From JAXGMV01 sp040768445 (lineage in GTDB: Bacteria > Chloroflexota > Anaerolineae > Anaerolineales > Anaerolineaceae), in the NCBI GenBank assembly GCA_040768445.1, contig JAXGMV010000001.1, forward strand, positions 2,790,001 to 2,854,000: DNA of 64,000 nt, in the 5' to 3' direction. Position numbers and translations under genes: made by a program. Below are positions 35,726 to 44,320 of the stretch, piece by piece (position 1 is the first letter of the stretch; each line of letters starts with the position of its first letter). The notes beneath the pieces are model-generated. The model did not search any database. It was not told where the DNA came from and saw only the letters and a program-made list of their open reading frames with translations.

Positions 35726-37375
35726 TTATAACCAGACAGGAGATTGATATTCTCCCCAGGATTTCCTTAATAAGTTACAGATCTCTCCCAAAGTGATTTG
35801 TGATTCTGCACATTCGATAAACAGCGGCATCAGATTTTCGTTTGTATTGGCAGCATTTTCGAGCCGTGTCATTAGTTCGCTAACTCTCACTGAATCACGT
35901 TTGGACCTCAAGTCCGCCAGTTTCTGTTTTTGATTGTTCTCAATTGACGGATCTACCCGCAGGCTTTCCAAAGTGATGGTCTCATTAGTCTGGAAGGCAT
36001 TTACACCAACCACAACTTCTTCTTTTTTCTCAACAGCGCGTTGATACTGGTACGCCGCTTCTTGGATTTCATTCTGAATATACCCCTGCTCAATCGCAGA
36101 CAAGGCACCACCAAGATCATCAATCTTGTTGATATACTTCATTGCCTCGCGGCAGATTTCTTCGGTCAGGTACTCTACCAGGTATGACCCGCCCAACGGA
36201 TCAACCGAATCGACAACACCAGTCTCATTGGCGATTATTTGCTGGGTACGCAGCGCCACCCTGACAGATTTTTCAGTCGGCAGCCACAGTGCTTCATCCA
36301 TGCTGTTAGTGTGGAGAGACTGTGTTCCACCAAGCACAGCAGCAGTTGCCTGCATGGCTACGCGCACTATGTTGTTTTCCGGCTGTTGGGCCGTCAGTGT
36401 TGAGCCGGCAGTTTGCGTATGGAAACGCAGCATCATTGATTTAGGATTTTTCGCTCCAAAGCGTTCTTTCATAATTTGTGCCCATAATTTCCTGGCGGCA
36501 CGATATTTAGCTACTTCCTCGAAGAAATGATTATGGGCATTGAAGAAGAAGGATAATTGGCTGGCAAAATCATCAACCTTAAGGCCCGCTTTGATCGCTG
36601 CATCCACATAAGCGATAGCGTTTGCCAGTGTAAAAGCCACTTCCTGGACAGCAGTTGAGCCGGCTTCCCGAATGTGGTAACCGGAGATCGAAATCGTATT
36701 CCAGTGGGGCACATCCTGCTCACAATACCTGAAAATATCAGTGATTAAGCGCATTGAAGGCTTTGGTGGAAAAATGTACGTTCCTCTGGCTATATATTCC
36801 TTTAATACATCATTTTGTATGGTGCCGCGCAGCTGTTTTACTTCCACACCCTGCCGCCTGGCAACGCCGATGTAGAATGCCAGCAGGATAGCCGCCGGCG
36901 CATTGATGGTCATGCTTGTTGAGACCTTATCAAGTGGGATCTGATCGAATAGGCTGGCCATGTCCTCAATGGAAGATATGGATACACCTACTTTGCCCAC
37001 TTCACCGCTGGCAATCGGATCATCAGCATCATATCCAATCTGTGTTGGCAGGTCAAACGCCACTGAAAGGCCTGTTTGACCTTGATCCAGAAGATAGCGA
37101 TAACGCTTGTTTGATTCTTCTGCTGAAGCAAAACCCGCATACTGGCGCATTGTCCAAAATCGACCACGGTACATGTTGGGTTGTATGCCGCGCGTAAATG
37201 GGTACTCCCCTGGAAAACCTAACTCGCTCAAGTAATCAAATTCTGTGGGCAAATCCACAGGTAGTAATGGGATACCTGATCTTGTTTGAAAAACTTGTTT
37301 TCTTTCAGAGAACTTCTTTCGAAGCGGTTCCAGTGTATTTTCTCTCCATTTTGAATATTCAACGTCCAGGTTCAT
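35726..37375 (-). CDS. mcmA: Methylmalonyl-CoA mutase, catalytic (N-terminal) subunit
   Basis: A 549-residue TIM-barrel mutase subunit of the propionate/succinyl-CoA route. The family blocks YPFTRGIQPNMYRGRFWTMRQYAGF, LSVAFDLPTQIGYDADDP, STSMTINAPAAILLAFY, and SLHTNSMDEALWLPTE are intact. It lacks the C-terminal B12-binding (DxHxxG) domain, which must be encoded by a separate gene not in this window. ATG 37375 has GAGGG upstream and starts MNLDVEYSKW; an upstream TTG at 37393 is less likely. It is transcribed with the epimerase gene. Confidence 0.94.
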   Translation of the reverse strand: MNLDVEYSKWRENTLEPLRKKFSERKQVFQTRSGIPLLPVDLPTEFDYLSELGFPGEYPFTRGIQPNMYRGRFWTMRQYAGFASAEESNKRYRYLLDQGQTGLSVAFDLPTQIGYDADDPIASGEVGKVGVSISSIEDMASLFDQIPLDKVSTSMTINAPAAILLAFYIGVARRQGVEVKQLRGTIQNDVLKEYIARGTYIFPPKPSMRLITDIFRYCEQDVPHWNTISISGYHIREAGSTAVQEVAFTLANAIAYVDAAIKAGLKVDDFASQLSFFFNAHNHFFEEVAKYRAARKLWAQIMKERFGAKNPKSMMLRFHTQTAGSTLTAQQPENNIVRVAMQATAAVLGGTQSLHTNSMDEALWLPTEKSVRVALRTQQIIANETGVVDSVDPLGGSYLVEYLTEEICREAMKYINKIDDLGGALSAIEQGYIQNEIQEAAYQYQRAVEKKEEVVVGVNAFQTNETITLESLRVDPSIENNQKQKLADLRSKRDSVRVSELMTRLENAANTNENLMPLFIECAESQITLGEICNLLRKSWGEYQSPVWL

Positions 37376-37503
37376 ACAAGCCCTCGATTCCAAAAATTTT
37401 CAATAGATTTCTAATAAAGTATACTTATACAAGATTTTTTTAGCATGTATATTTATTATAGTAAAGTTTAGACAATCGTCATGTTTTTGGAGGCTGCACA
37501 TCA

Positions 37504-38718
37504 ATGAGTGAATTTCTACAACTGATCTTTTTACTGGCCCTAATCCTCTTCTTTGCCAAAACTGCCGGGTATCTCAGTACCCTGATCGGTCAACCGAGTG
37601 TTTTGGGTGAGTTGATCGCCGGCATTATTATTGGGCCATCATTAATAAATATTACTCATTTGCCAATTATCCATGGTGTCTATCTTGAAGAAATGATTTT
37701 TGAGCTCGGCGAAATTGGTGTTTTGCTGTTAATGTTTCTTGCAGGTTTAGAACTACATATTTCTGACCTTACAAAAAACCTCAAGGTTTCAGTGCTGAGT
37801 GGCTCACTTGGCGTAATTATGCCTGTTGTGCTTGGTTATTTTGCTGGACACTGGATGGGTCTTGACAATGACAAAGCCATTTTTTTTGGCCTCACCCTCG
37901 GAGCGACCAGCGTGAGTATTTCTGCCCAAACACTTATTGAATTAAATAAATTACGTACCCGGGTAGGTCTTGGATTGCTTGGCGCAGCTGTCATTGATGA
38001 TGTTCTTGTCATCCTCCTGTTATCAAGTTTTCTCGCACTGAGCAGCAGCGCAAGTGGTGTTAGCCAAATAATTATTGTCTTCATTAAAATGTTAGTATTC
38101 CTGGCAGCATCTGTTGGAATTGGTCTTTGGGTGTTGCCCAAGATTACCCGTGTTACGGAACGGTTAAATATCAGCAAAGGGTTATTAGCATTTGCCCTGA
38201 TCACCTTATTCTTTTATGGCTTTGCTGCAGAAGTTGTTGGCGGTATGGCAGCTATAACCGGCTCCTTTCTTGCAGGATTAATGTTTGCCCGCACCAGGCA
38301 AAAAAGAGAAATTGAAGACGGTATGCGATCCATTGCCTATGGCTTTTTTGTTCCAATCTTTTTCATTACAATTGGATTGCATGTTGATTTACATACGTTA
38401 GGTATCGATTCTTTATGGCTAATTCTAGGGATTTCAGCACTGGCTGTAATTGGAAAATTGATTGGTTCTGGAGCAGGAGCATTCTTGGGAGGATTTACTC
38501 TGATTGAGTCAATTCAAATGGGTATTGGCATGATATCACGCGGTGAAGTTGGACTAATTGTGGCTAGAGTTGGCATTGGCGAGGGCTTATTAACAAATCA
38601 GACCTTTTCAATAATCGTCGGGATGGTGTTAATCTCAACACTAATTACACCGCCTTTACTTAAGCTATCATTTGCAAAACAAATAAAAATAAAAGAAGAG
38701 CACAAATCTGAAGAATAA
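37504..38718 (+). CDS. CPA2-type cation:proton antiporter (Kef/Na+ H+ exchanger family)
   Basis: A 404-residue integral membrane protein with about 12 helices, N-terminus in MSEFLQLIFLLALILFFAKT, and family motifs GQPSVLGELIAGIIIGPSL, FELGEIGVLLLMFLAGLEL, and AVIDDVLVILLLSSF containing the conserved Asp pair of the ion site. It lacks a cytoplasmic TrkA-N or TrkA-C domain. Ribosome site GGAGG lies 10 bases before ATG. The adjacent PII-like gene (20 bases downstream) probably encodes its regulatory subunit; this is inference from neighbourhood. Confidence 0.9.
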   Translation: MSEFLQLIFLLALILFFAKTAGYLSTLIGQPSVLGELIAGIIIGPSLINITHLPIIHGVYLEEMIFELGEIGVLLLMFLAGLELHISDLTKNLKVSVLSGSLGVIMPVVLGYFAGHWMGLDNDKAIFFGLTLGATSVSISAQTLIELNKLRTRVGLGLLGAAVIDDVLVILLLSSFLALSSSASGVSQIIIVFIKMLVFLAASVGIGLWVLPKITRVTERLNISKGLLAFALITLFFYGFAAEVVGGMAAITGSFLAGLMFARTRQKREIEDGMRSIAYGFFVPIFFITIGLHVDLHTLGIDSLWLILGISALAVIGKLIGSGAGAFLGGFTLIESIQMGIGMISRGEVGLIVARVGIGEGLLTNQTFSIIVGMVLISTLITPPLLKLSFAKQIKIKEEHKSEE

Positions 38719-38738
38719 AACCATAACAGGAGACTATC

Positions 38739-39092
38739 ATGTACATGATTATGTTTGTTCTAAATGACACTGATAACTTCGATGAAATTATAGATGCATG
38801 GAATGATATCGGTGTAAACCGTGTCACCGTGATGCCCAGCACCGGATTAGGCAAGTTGAAGAGAGCTGCTTTAAGAGATGATCTACCTCTCATTCCGAGC
38901 CTCGATGATCTCATTGCTCACTCAGAAATTGCCAGCCGCACACTTTTTGCAGTGGTTAAAAATGAAGAGGTTATCGATCAGTTGGTTTCTCAGACCGAGA
39001 AGATAATCGGAGATTTAAATAAGCCGAACACAGGGGTGATATTTGTCTTCCCTGTTGCGCGTGCCTATGGTCTGGAAAAACAGAATACCTGA
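38739..39092 (+). CDS. PII-like signalling protein
   Basis: A 117-residue protein with the ferredoxin-like pattern of the PII superfamily: strand MYMIMFVLN, helix FDEIIDAWNDIGVNR, strand VTVMPS, then SRTLFAVVKNEE, helix VIDQLVSQTEKIIGDL and GVIFVFPVARAYG. It lacks the T-loop tyrosine of classical GlnB. Located 20 bases behind the antiporter gene with AGGAGA upstream, so it is likely a nucleotide- or metabolite-sensing partner of that transporter. Assignment by fold pattern only. Confidence 0.65.
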   Translation: MYMIMFVLNDTDNFDEIIDAWNDIGVNRVTVMPSTGLGKLKRAALRDDLPLIPSLDDLIAHSEIASRTLFAVVKNEEVIDQLVSQTEKIIGDLNKPNTGVIFVFPVARAYGLEKQNT

Positions 39093-39136
39093 GAAGACAT
39101 TATTTCATGATAGAAATTTCTGTCAAGTCTATGGTT

Positions 39137-39168
39137 ATTCTATTTAGAATACATATTCTAATAAGAAT
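39137..39168. promoter_or_regulatory. Two adjacent palindromic operator-like sites upstream of rplI
   Basis: ATTCT-N4-AGAAT occurs twice: 39137-39150 and 39155-39168, centres 18 bp apart. Both end just upstream of the -35 box of the rplI promoter, a usual place for a dimeric regulator bound as two dimers on nearly the same DNA face. The regulator is unknown. Confidence 0.5.
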
Positions 39169-39170
39169 CA

Positions 39171-39199
39171 TTGACGCTCATTTGGATTATTGGTAAAAT
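39171..39199 (+). promoter_or_regulatory. Sigma-70-type promoter of rplI
   Basis: TTGACG (39171-39176), 17-bp spacer, TAAAAT (39194-39199). The ATG of rplI lies 58 bases further on, preceded by GAAAGGG. Confidence 0.75.
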
Positions 39200-39257
39200 G
39201 ATCACCTTGAAATGTTGTACCCTTCATTTCAAAATAACCAACGAAAGGGCTTGAAAA

Positions 39258-39830
39258 ATGAAAGTATTGTTATTAAAAGACGTCTACAAATTGGGACGTG
39301 CTGGCGACATCAAGAAAGTTGCTGACGGATATGGCAGAAATTTCTTGATTCCCAAACGATTTGCTGTGCTTGCAACTGAAGGTGCTGTTAGCCAGGTTGA
39401 GCATATCAAAGCCAAAGCGGAAGTACGAAGAGCAGAAGTCAACAATGAAATGAGTGGGATTGCTGAACAACTCAATGGCTTAGTTCTTGCTTTTGCCAGC
39501 AAAGCTGGTGAAACTGGAAAACTGTATGGCTCTGTCACCACACAAAACATTGCAGATGAAATAAATAAAAAGATTGGTTTCCAGGTTGATCGTCATGCAA
39601 TTGAGATTCAGCCTATCAGATTTTTAGGAGAACACAAAGCTGTTGTTCGTCTGACCGTCGACCTGACTCCTGAAATCAAGGTCATTGTTCACCGTGAAGG
39701 TGAAAAACCAGTGCTCGCTATAACTGAAACACCCGTTGAAGAAGGTTTGGTCGAAGACGAAACACTTGTTGAAGAAGAGACCATCGAAGTTGAAGACGAA
39801 ATTGTTGATAACGCTGCTGAAGAAGCTTAG
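39258..39830 (+). CDS. rplI: Ribosomal protein L9 with acidic C-terminal extension
   Basis: A 190-residue L9 of the large ribosomal subunit. The N-terminal 23S-binding domain MKVLLLKDVYKLGRAGDIKKVADGYGRNFL is textbook, followed by the long connecting helix and a C-terminal domain. L9 is usually about 150 residues; here about 35 extra residues are almost wholly acidic (VEDETLVEEETIEVEDEIVD). It has its own promoter and terminator and so is a single-gene unit. What the tail does is unknown. Confidence 0.95.
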   Translation: MKVLLLKDVYKLGRAGDIKKVADGYGRNFLIPKRFAVLATEGAVSQVEHIKAKAEVRRAEVNNEMSGIAEQLNGLVLAFASKAGETGKLYGSVTTQNIADEINKKIGFQVDRHAIEIQPIRFLGEHKAVVRLTVDLTPEIKVIVHREGEKPVLAITETPVEEGLVEDETLVEEETIEVEDEIVDNAAEEA

Positions 39831-39879
39831 TTAGTAATTTCTCAAATCAACAACCAGGCAAATCAATAAAAGTTATATC

Positions 39880-39915
39880 ACCGGCTGAGTGTAAATTCAG
39901 CCGGTTTTGTTTTTG
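39880..39915 (+). terminator. Intrinsic terminator of rplI
   Basis: ACCGGCTGA (39880-39888) pairs perfectly with TCAGCCGGT (39897-39905), followed by TTTTGTTTTTG. Confidence 0.85.
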
Positions 39916-39941
39916 TATTATCGGGTACAATTTTCTCATCT

Positions 39942-41327
39942 ATGAACGAAAACATAAGCGCTCAGCTGAAACAAAAACGTGAATCCTTAAATCTATCGTT
40001 GGGTGATGTTTCAAGTGCTACACGTATCAAAATTCAGTATCTGCAAGCACTTGAAGATGGAAATCTTGAGGCACTCCCATCACGGGTTCATGCACGTGGT
40101 TTCCTGCGAACTTATGCTGAGCACCTTGGAATACCTCCCCAATCTTTACTCTCATTATTGGACCAACAGCCTGACACTGAACAGCTGGTAAACGAAATAT
40201 CAGAAGTTGTACCCAACGATCAAACTGACATTGATGAACTTTCCGGTTCATTTAATTCTCCAGCGACTGAGGAACCATCCACACCTGATAGTGACCAAAG
40301 TACCAAAAAGGATGACTCTTCCGACGAAACCTCTGCCCAATTAAGCGCTCCATCGCGAGAAATTTATACACGCATCGGTCAAAAATTTAAGAAGCAGAGA
40401 TCAGCGCTGGGTTTGAAACTGGAGGATGTTGAAGAATATACACATCTTCGCCTGAGGCATCTGGAAGCCATTGAAGAAGGAAATTTCAATACATTGCCTT
40501 CACATGTTCAAGCCAGGGGGATGATAACCAATTACGCTCGTTTTCTAGATTTGGACACTGAGAGTGTCCTGCTGGAATTTGCTGAAGGTGTTCAAGCTGA
40601 ATTTGTTGAAAAGACAATTGCAACACAGTCCATCAGTAAACCAGCCAGAAAAGCAGGTAAAAAAGCCCTGCCAATTAAATTTATCCTGACCCCTGACCTC
40701 ATGATCGGCATTGGGGCAATACTGGCATTGGTAATTTTTCTCGCATGGAGTACCTCACAAATTATTGCTGAGAGGCAAAAAGAGTTGGAGCGGGATATTC
40801 CTAATATTTCCGGTATTCTGTTGGAAAATACTGAGCCAGCATTGGCAGAAGAAGGCACACCCACAATCGATACCAACTTTTTGCCAGCGGCCAGCAGAAC
40901 ACCTGTGCCTGCATCTTCAGTTGATGTGCCTGCTGTAAATCCTACCATCACCCTACAAGCATTGAGCAATGATCCAGTTCAGATAAACATTGTTGCCTAC
41001 CAACGTGCATTTTTGAAAGTGATTGTAGATGGCAAGGTTGAATATGAGGGACGGGTTGTTCCAGGAAATGCTTATCCATTTTCTGGTAGAGAGTCAATTG
41101 AGCTATTAACTGGTGATGCATCTGCGTTGGAGGTGTTTTTCAACCAGAACAACATCGGCTTATTGGGTAACACTGGTGAAGTTGCAAACCTGATTTTCTC
41201 GTTGGAAGGCATGATTACACCAACACCCCAATTTACACCAACCAACACTTCTACTATGCCGCCAACCCTTACCCCTCTGCCCAGCCCTACCCAGATTATC
41301 CCAACAATTACACCGTTTATTCCATAG
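39942..41327 (+). CDS. rodZ: RodZ-like protein with two HTH domains
   Basis: A 461-residue membrane protein. Residues about 5-75 and 143-212 are two copies of the RodZ-type HTH_25 domain (first: LKQKRESLNLSLGDVSSATR, LQALEDGNLEALPSRVHARG; second: FKKQRSALGLKLEDVEEYTH). A transmembrane helix lies at about 249-268 (DLMIGIGAILALVIFLAW). The outer part contains a DUF4115-like domain (VQINIVAYQRAFLKVIVDGK) and a Pro/Thr-rich tail. RodZ links MreB to the membrane in cell-shape control. Most relatives have one HTH domain. A TACAAT box lies close to the ATG, so a very short leader is possible. Confidence 0.85.
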   Translation: MNENISAQLKQKRESLNLSLGDVSSATRIKIQYLQALEDGNLEALPSRVHARGFLRTYAEHLGIPPQSLLSLLDQQPDTEQLVNEISEVVPNDQTDIDELSGSFNSPATEEPSTPDSDQSTKKDDSSDETSAQLSAPSREIYTRIGQKFKKQRSALGLKLEDVEEYTHLRLRHLEAIEEGNFNTLPSHVQARGMITNYARFLDLDTESVLLEFAEGVQAEFVEKTIATQSISKPARKAGKKALPIKFILTPDLMIGIGAILALVIFLAWSTSQIIAERQKELERDIPNISGILLENTEPALAEEGTPTIDTNFLPAASRTPVPASSVDVPAVNPTITLQALSNDPVQINIVAYQRAFLKVIVDGKVEYEGRVVPGNAYPFSGRESIELLTGDASALEVFFNQNNIGLLGNTGEVANLIFSLEGMITPTPQFTPTNTSTMPPTLTPLPSPTQIIPTITPFIP

Positions 41328-41334
41328 GTTCATC

Positions 41335-42678
41335 ATGAGCGTTAAGAAAAAAACTTATTTCCTTGCTTCACTTGGATGTGCAAAAAACACGGTTGATTCA
41401 ACATCAATGGCAACCCTTTTAGATCAGCAGGGCATGAGAGGGATCGATGACCCGCAAAAAGCGGAGTATCTCATTGTTAACACCTGCGGTTTCATTGAGC
41501 AAGCAAGGCAGGAATCAATTGAAGTATTGAACGAATTGGCTGCATCAAAGTCACATGGTCAGAAGCTGATTGCTGCCGGCTGCATGCCACAGATGTTTAA
41601 TGATATGCTGCTCGAAAAGGTTCAGGGAATTGACGGGATACTGGGAACGCGCCGCTGGATGGATATTTACGACGTAATCTCCACAATCAGGGACAAGCCC
41701 TCAGAACCTGGACCGTATATCTACCTGCCATCAGTGCCTGATGTAGGTCATGATGACCACGGGCTTCATCGTATTGCCCCTCAGGGTACCAGTGCTTATC
41801 TCAAAATTGCAGATGGATGCCGGCGTTCATGTGCTTTTTGTTCAATTCCACTTATCAAAGGAAGCCTGGTTTCCAGACCAATGCAGTCCATTTTGGAGGA
41901 TGTGAGGTATCTTGAAGATCACGGGATGCAGGAAATTATCCTGATCGCCCAGGATACCACTGATTATGGCTTTGACCTTGGGGTAAAAGATGGCTTACCA
42001 AAGCTTCTGGAAGAGATTCTTAAGGTATCACAGTCAGTTCCATGGATCAGGATTCTTTACACGTACCCCGGCTACATCTCCGATCACCTGATTGACCTGA
42101 TGGCATCACAGCCCAGGATTTTGCCGTATTTGGATATCCCCCTGCAGCATGCAGACCCGGCGGTTTTGAAAAAAATGAAACGACCCTGGGATATTGATTG
42201 GGTTCATAACATCCTCGCAAAAATGCGCGCAAAGATACCGCACCTGGCACTTCGATCCACCTTTATCGTGGGCTACCCTGGTGAGACAGATCGTGAGTTT
42301 TCAACCCTGCTCGATTTTATCAAGGTGATCAACTTTGATCATATTGGTGCATTCCCATTTTCGTTTGAGCACAGCACACCCAGTGAGCCGCTTGGAGATC
42401 CAGTCAGTTCACAAGAGAAAACAGCACGTCTTGAGACATTAATGTCACTGCAAGAACGCATCTCGTTAAAACGAAATAAATCCTTTATCGGTAAACGTAT
42501 GGATGTGCTGATAGAAGGCGAGAATGATGGTATTTCTGTAGGAAGGTCTTACCGCGACGCACCAGAAATTGACGGTCTGGTAATCGTCGAAGGAACACTG
42601 CCGGTTGGAAAAATATCGCAGGTTGATATTACAGGCGCCATGATCCATGACCTGTCAGGAGTACCTGCCAGGGAATAG
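41335..42678 (+). CDS. rimO: RimO: ribosomal protein S12 methylthiotransferase
   Basis: A 447-residue radical-SAM methylthiotransferase that modifies Asp of ribosomal protein S12. The N-terminal UPF0004 domain has FLASLGCAKNTVDS, NTCGFI and AAGCMPQ with the three cysteines for its [4Fe-4S] cluster; the radical-SAM CxxxCxxC is at residues 162-169 (CRRSCAFC) after YLKIADG; a TRAM domain lies near the C-terminus (GKRMDVLIEGENDGISVGRS). It starts 7 bases after rodZ. Confidence 0.93.
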   Translation: MSVKKKTYFLASLGCAKNTVDSTSMATLLDQQGMRGIDDPQKAEYLIVNTCGFIEQARQESIEVLNELAASKSHGQKLIAAGCMPQMFNDMLLEKVQGIDGILGTRRWMDIYDVISTIRDKPSEPGPYIYLPSVPDVGHDDHGLHRIAPQGTSAYLKIADGCRRSCAFCSIPLIKGSLVSRPMQSILEDVRYLEDHGMQEIILIAQDTTDYGFDLGVKDGLPKLLEEILKVSQSVPWIRILYTYPGYISDHLIDLMASQPRILPYLDIPLQHADPAVLKKMKRPWDIDWVHNILAKMRAKIPHLALRSTFIVGYPGETDREFSTLLDFIKVINFDHIGAFPFSFEHSTPSEPLGDPVSSQEKTARLETLMSLQERISLKRNKSFIGKRMDVLIEGENDGISVGRSYRDAPEIDGLVIVEGTLPVGKISQVDITGAMIHDLSGVPARE

Positions 42679-42695
42679 CTGAACCGGGGAAAACC

Positions 42696-44234
42696 ATGTC
42701 GAGAGCTGATAAAGTCGCTCTGCTACTGAGTCTCACCGCCTTCGTTCTGGTAGGTGTCATTTCAAGTCTTGTTTTTGAGAATATTCCCCACATTGAAGAC
42801 GAAATGACTTATGTGTGGCAGGCAAATGTGCACAGTCGTTTTCAATTGGGCGTGCCCACACCGGACTGCCCAAAGTGTTTCCTTGTTCCTTTTGTAATTG
42901 AGAATGGTGACTTCCGTTACAGTAAGTATCCGCCTGGCTGGCCGGCAGCATTATCAGTTGGCATAAAGTTGAATGGCAGAGATTATGTAAATCCTTTGTT
43001 GGCAGCCTTGTGTGTATGGCTGATGTACCGCCTAACTGCAAAGTTCCTTAAGCCATGGACAGCTGTGCTTTCTACATTCTTATTGGTTTCATCACCATTT
43101 TTCCTGATGAACGCCGGTTCACTGCTGTCACACACGTGGTCGTTGTTCCTTGCATTGACATTCATCATTTCCTGGCTTGATAGTTGGGAGGAGAACAAAA
43201 CTGTTCCGGTGTGGATGAGAGTCATGACTTCAGCAATTGCCCTGGGATTACTCATCCTGACCCGTCCAATGACCGCTTTTAGTGTCAGCATTCCTTTTGC
43301 GGTTCACGGGTTTTTCTTGTGGTTAAAAGGCGCTAATTCCCATAGAAAATGGTTAGCGCGCTTTGTTTATATTATCGGATTATTTATTGCGGCATACTTG
43401 ACCTGGCAGTACGCTCTCACAGGATCTCTCACCACAAATCCGTATGTGCTTTACTGGCCTTATGACCGCATTGGTTTCGGCCCAAATGTTGGTCTGAATC
43501 CTGATGGTCACACAATAAAACACGCTGTTGATAATACCCTGTTCAGCTTAAGCTATGGCAGTTCAGATTTATTTGGCTGGCAAGGTCTCTCCTGGTTGTT
43601 TTTCCTGCCCGGCATTATTGCCTTAAGAAAAAAGCCGCAGGCACTTTTGGTCAGTGGTGTTCTTCTATCCATTATTCTGATATACGCATTATATTGGATA
43701 GGTTCGTGGATATTGGGACCGCGTTACTACTATGAAGGCCTGATCAGTGCAGTCCTTCTGACCTGTGCAGGCATCGAGTGGCTGATCACTAAAACCCATC
43801 CTCGTTTGAATTTACGCTTTGGAAATAGACATATCAATATACAAAAAGTGGTCATAGGGTTGATAGTAACAATTTTGATCAGTCTTAATATTGTGAACTA
43901 CCTGCCCAAGCGGCTCACCGGGCTGCGCGGTCTGTATGGAATCACCGCCAGTCAATTGACCTTTCTACAATCTGATGCGGTTCAAAAACTTGCGCCGGCT
44001 CTCATTATCATCCACCCACAAGATAACTGGCTGGAATATGGCGCTTTACTGGATATCAGCAGCCCATTCCTTGATTCACCGATTGTCATTGCTTACAATC
44101 GCGGTAGTGAACTAAACAAGTTAGCGGGTGACTATCTGTCAGACCGTCAGGTGCTGCATTATTACCCAACAATGTATCCTGAGACTTTGTACATCACGAC
44201 TTTTCCATCTGTTCAAACTGATAGTCAGAATTAA
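42696..44234 (+). CDS. Membrane glycosyltransferase (PMT/GT39-like)
   Basis: A 512-residue polytopic membrane protein. The first external loop has HIEDEMTYVWQA, the acidic motif expected in dolichyl-phosphate mannosyltransferase-type glycosyltransferases; then a long series of helices (VNPLLAALCVWLMYRLTAKF, WTAVLSTFLLVSSPFFLMNAG, LARFVYIIGLFIAAYLTWQY). Substrate unknown. 17 bases downstream of rimO. Probably acts at the outer membrane face on a lipid-linked sugar donor. Confidence 0.75.
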   Translation: MSRADKVALLLSLTAFVLVGVISSLVFENIPHIEDEMTYVWQANVHSRFQLGVPTPDCPKCFLVPFVIENGDFRYSKYPPGWPAALSVGIKLNGRDYVNPLLAALCVWLMYRLTAKFLKPWTAVLSTFLLVSSPFFLMNAGSLLSHTWSLFLALTFIISWLDSWEENKTVPVWMRVMTSAIALGLLILTRPMTAFSVSIPFAVHGFFLWLKGANSHRKWLARFVYIIGLFIAAYLTWQYALTGSLTTNPYVLYWPYDRIGFGPNVGLNPDGHTIKHAVDNTLFSLSYGSSDLFGWQGLSWLFFLPGIIALRKKPQALLVSGVLLSIILIYALYWIGSWILGPRYYYEGLISAVLLTCAGIEWLITKTHPRLNLRFGNRHINIQKVVIGLIVTILISLNIVNYLPKRLTGLRGLYGITASQLTFLQSDAVQKLAPALIIIHPQDNWLEYGALLDISSPFLDSPIVIAYNRGSELNKLAGDYLSDRQVLHYYPTMYPETLYITTFPSVQTDSQN

Positions 44235-44275
44235 TCCTATTCAGATTAGCGTTTTCGCACCGTCATAAAAAAGAA

Positions 44276-44298
44276 AGCCACCCTTTCTCTGGGTGGCT
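44276..44298. terminator. Bidirectional intrinsic terminator
   Basis: AGCCACCC (44276-44283) pairs with GGGTGGCT (44291-44298). On the minus strand it is followed by TTTCTTTTTT, ending the 44321 gene; on the plus strand a shorter AAAATT tract follows, so termination of the glycosyltransferase transcript is weaker. Confidence 0.8.
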
Positions 44299-44320
44299 AA
44301 AATTCGGATCTTTGATTGTA

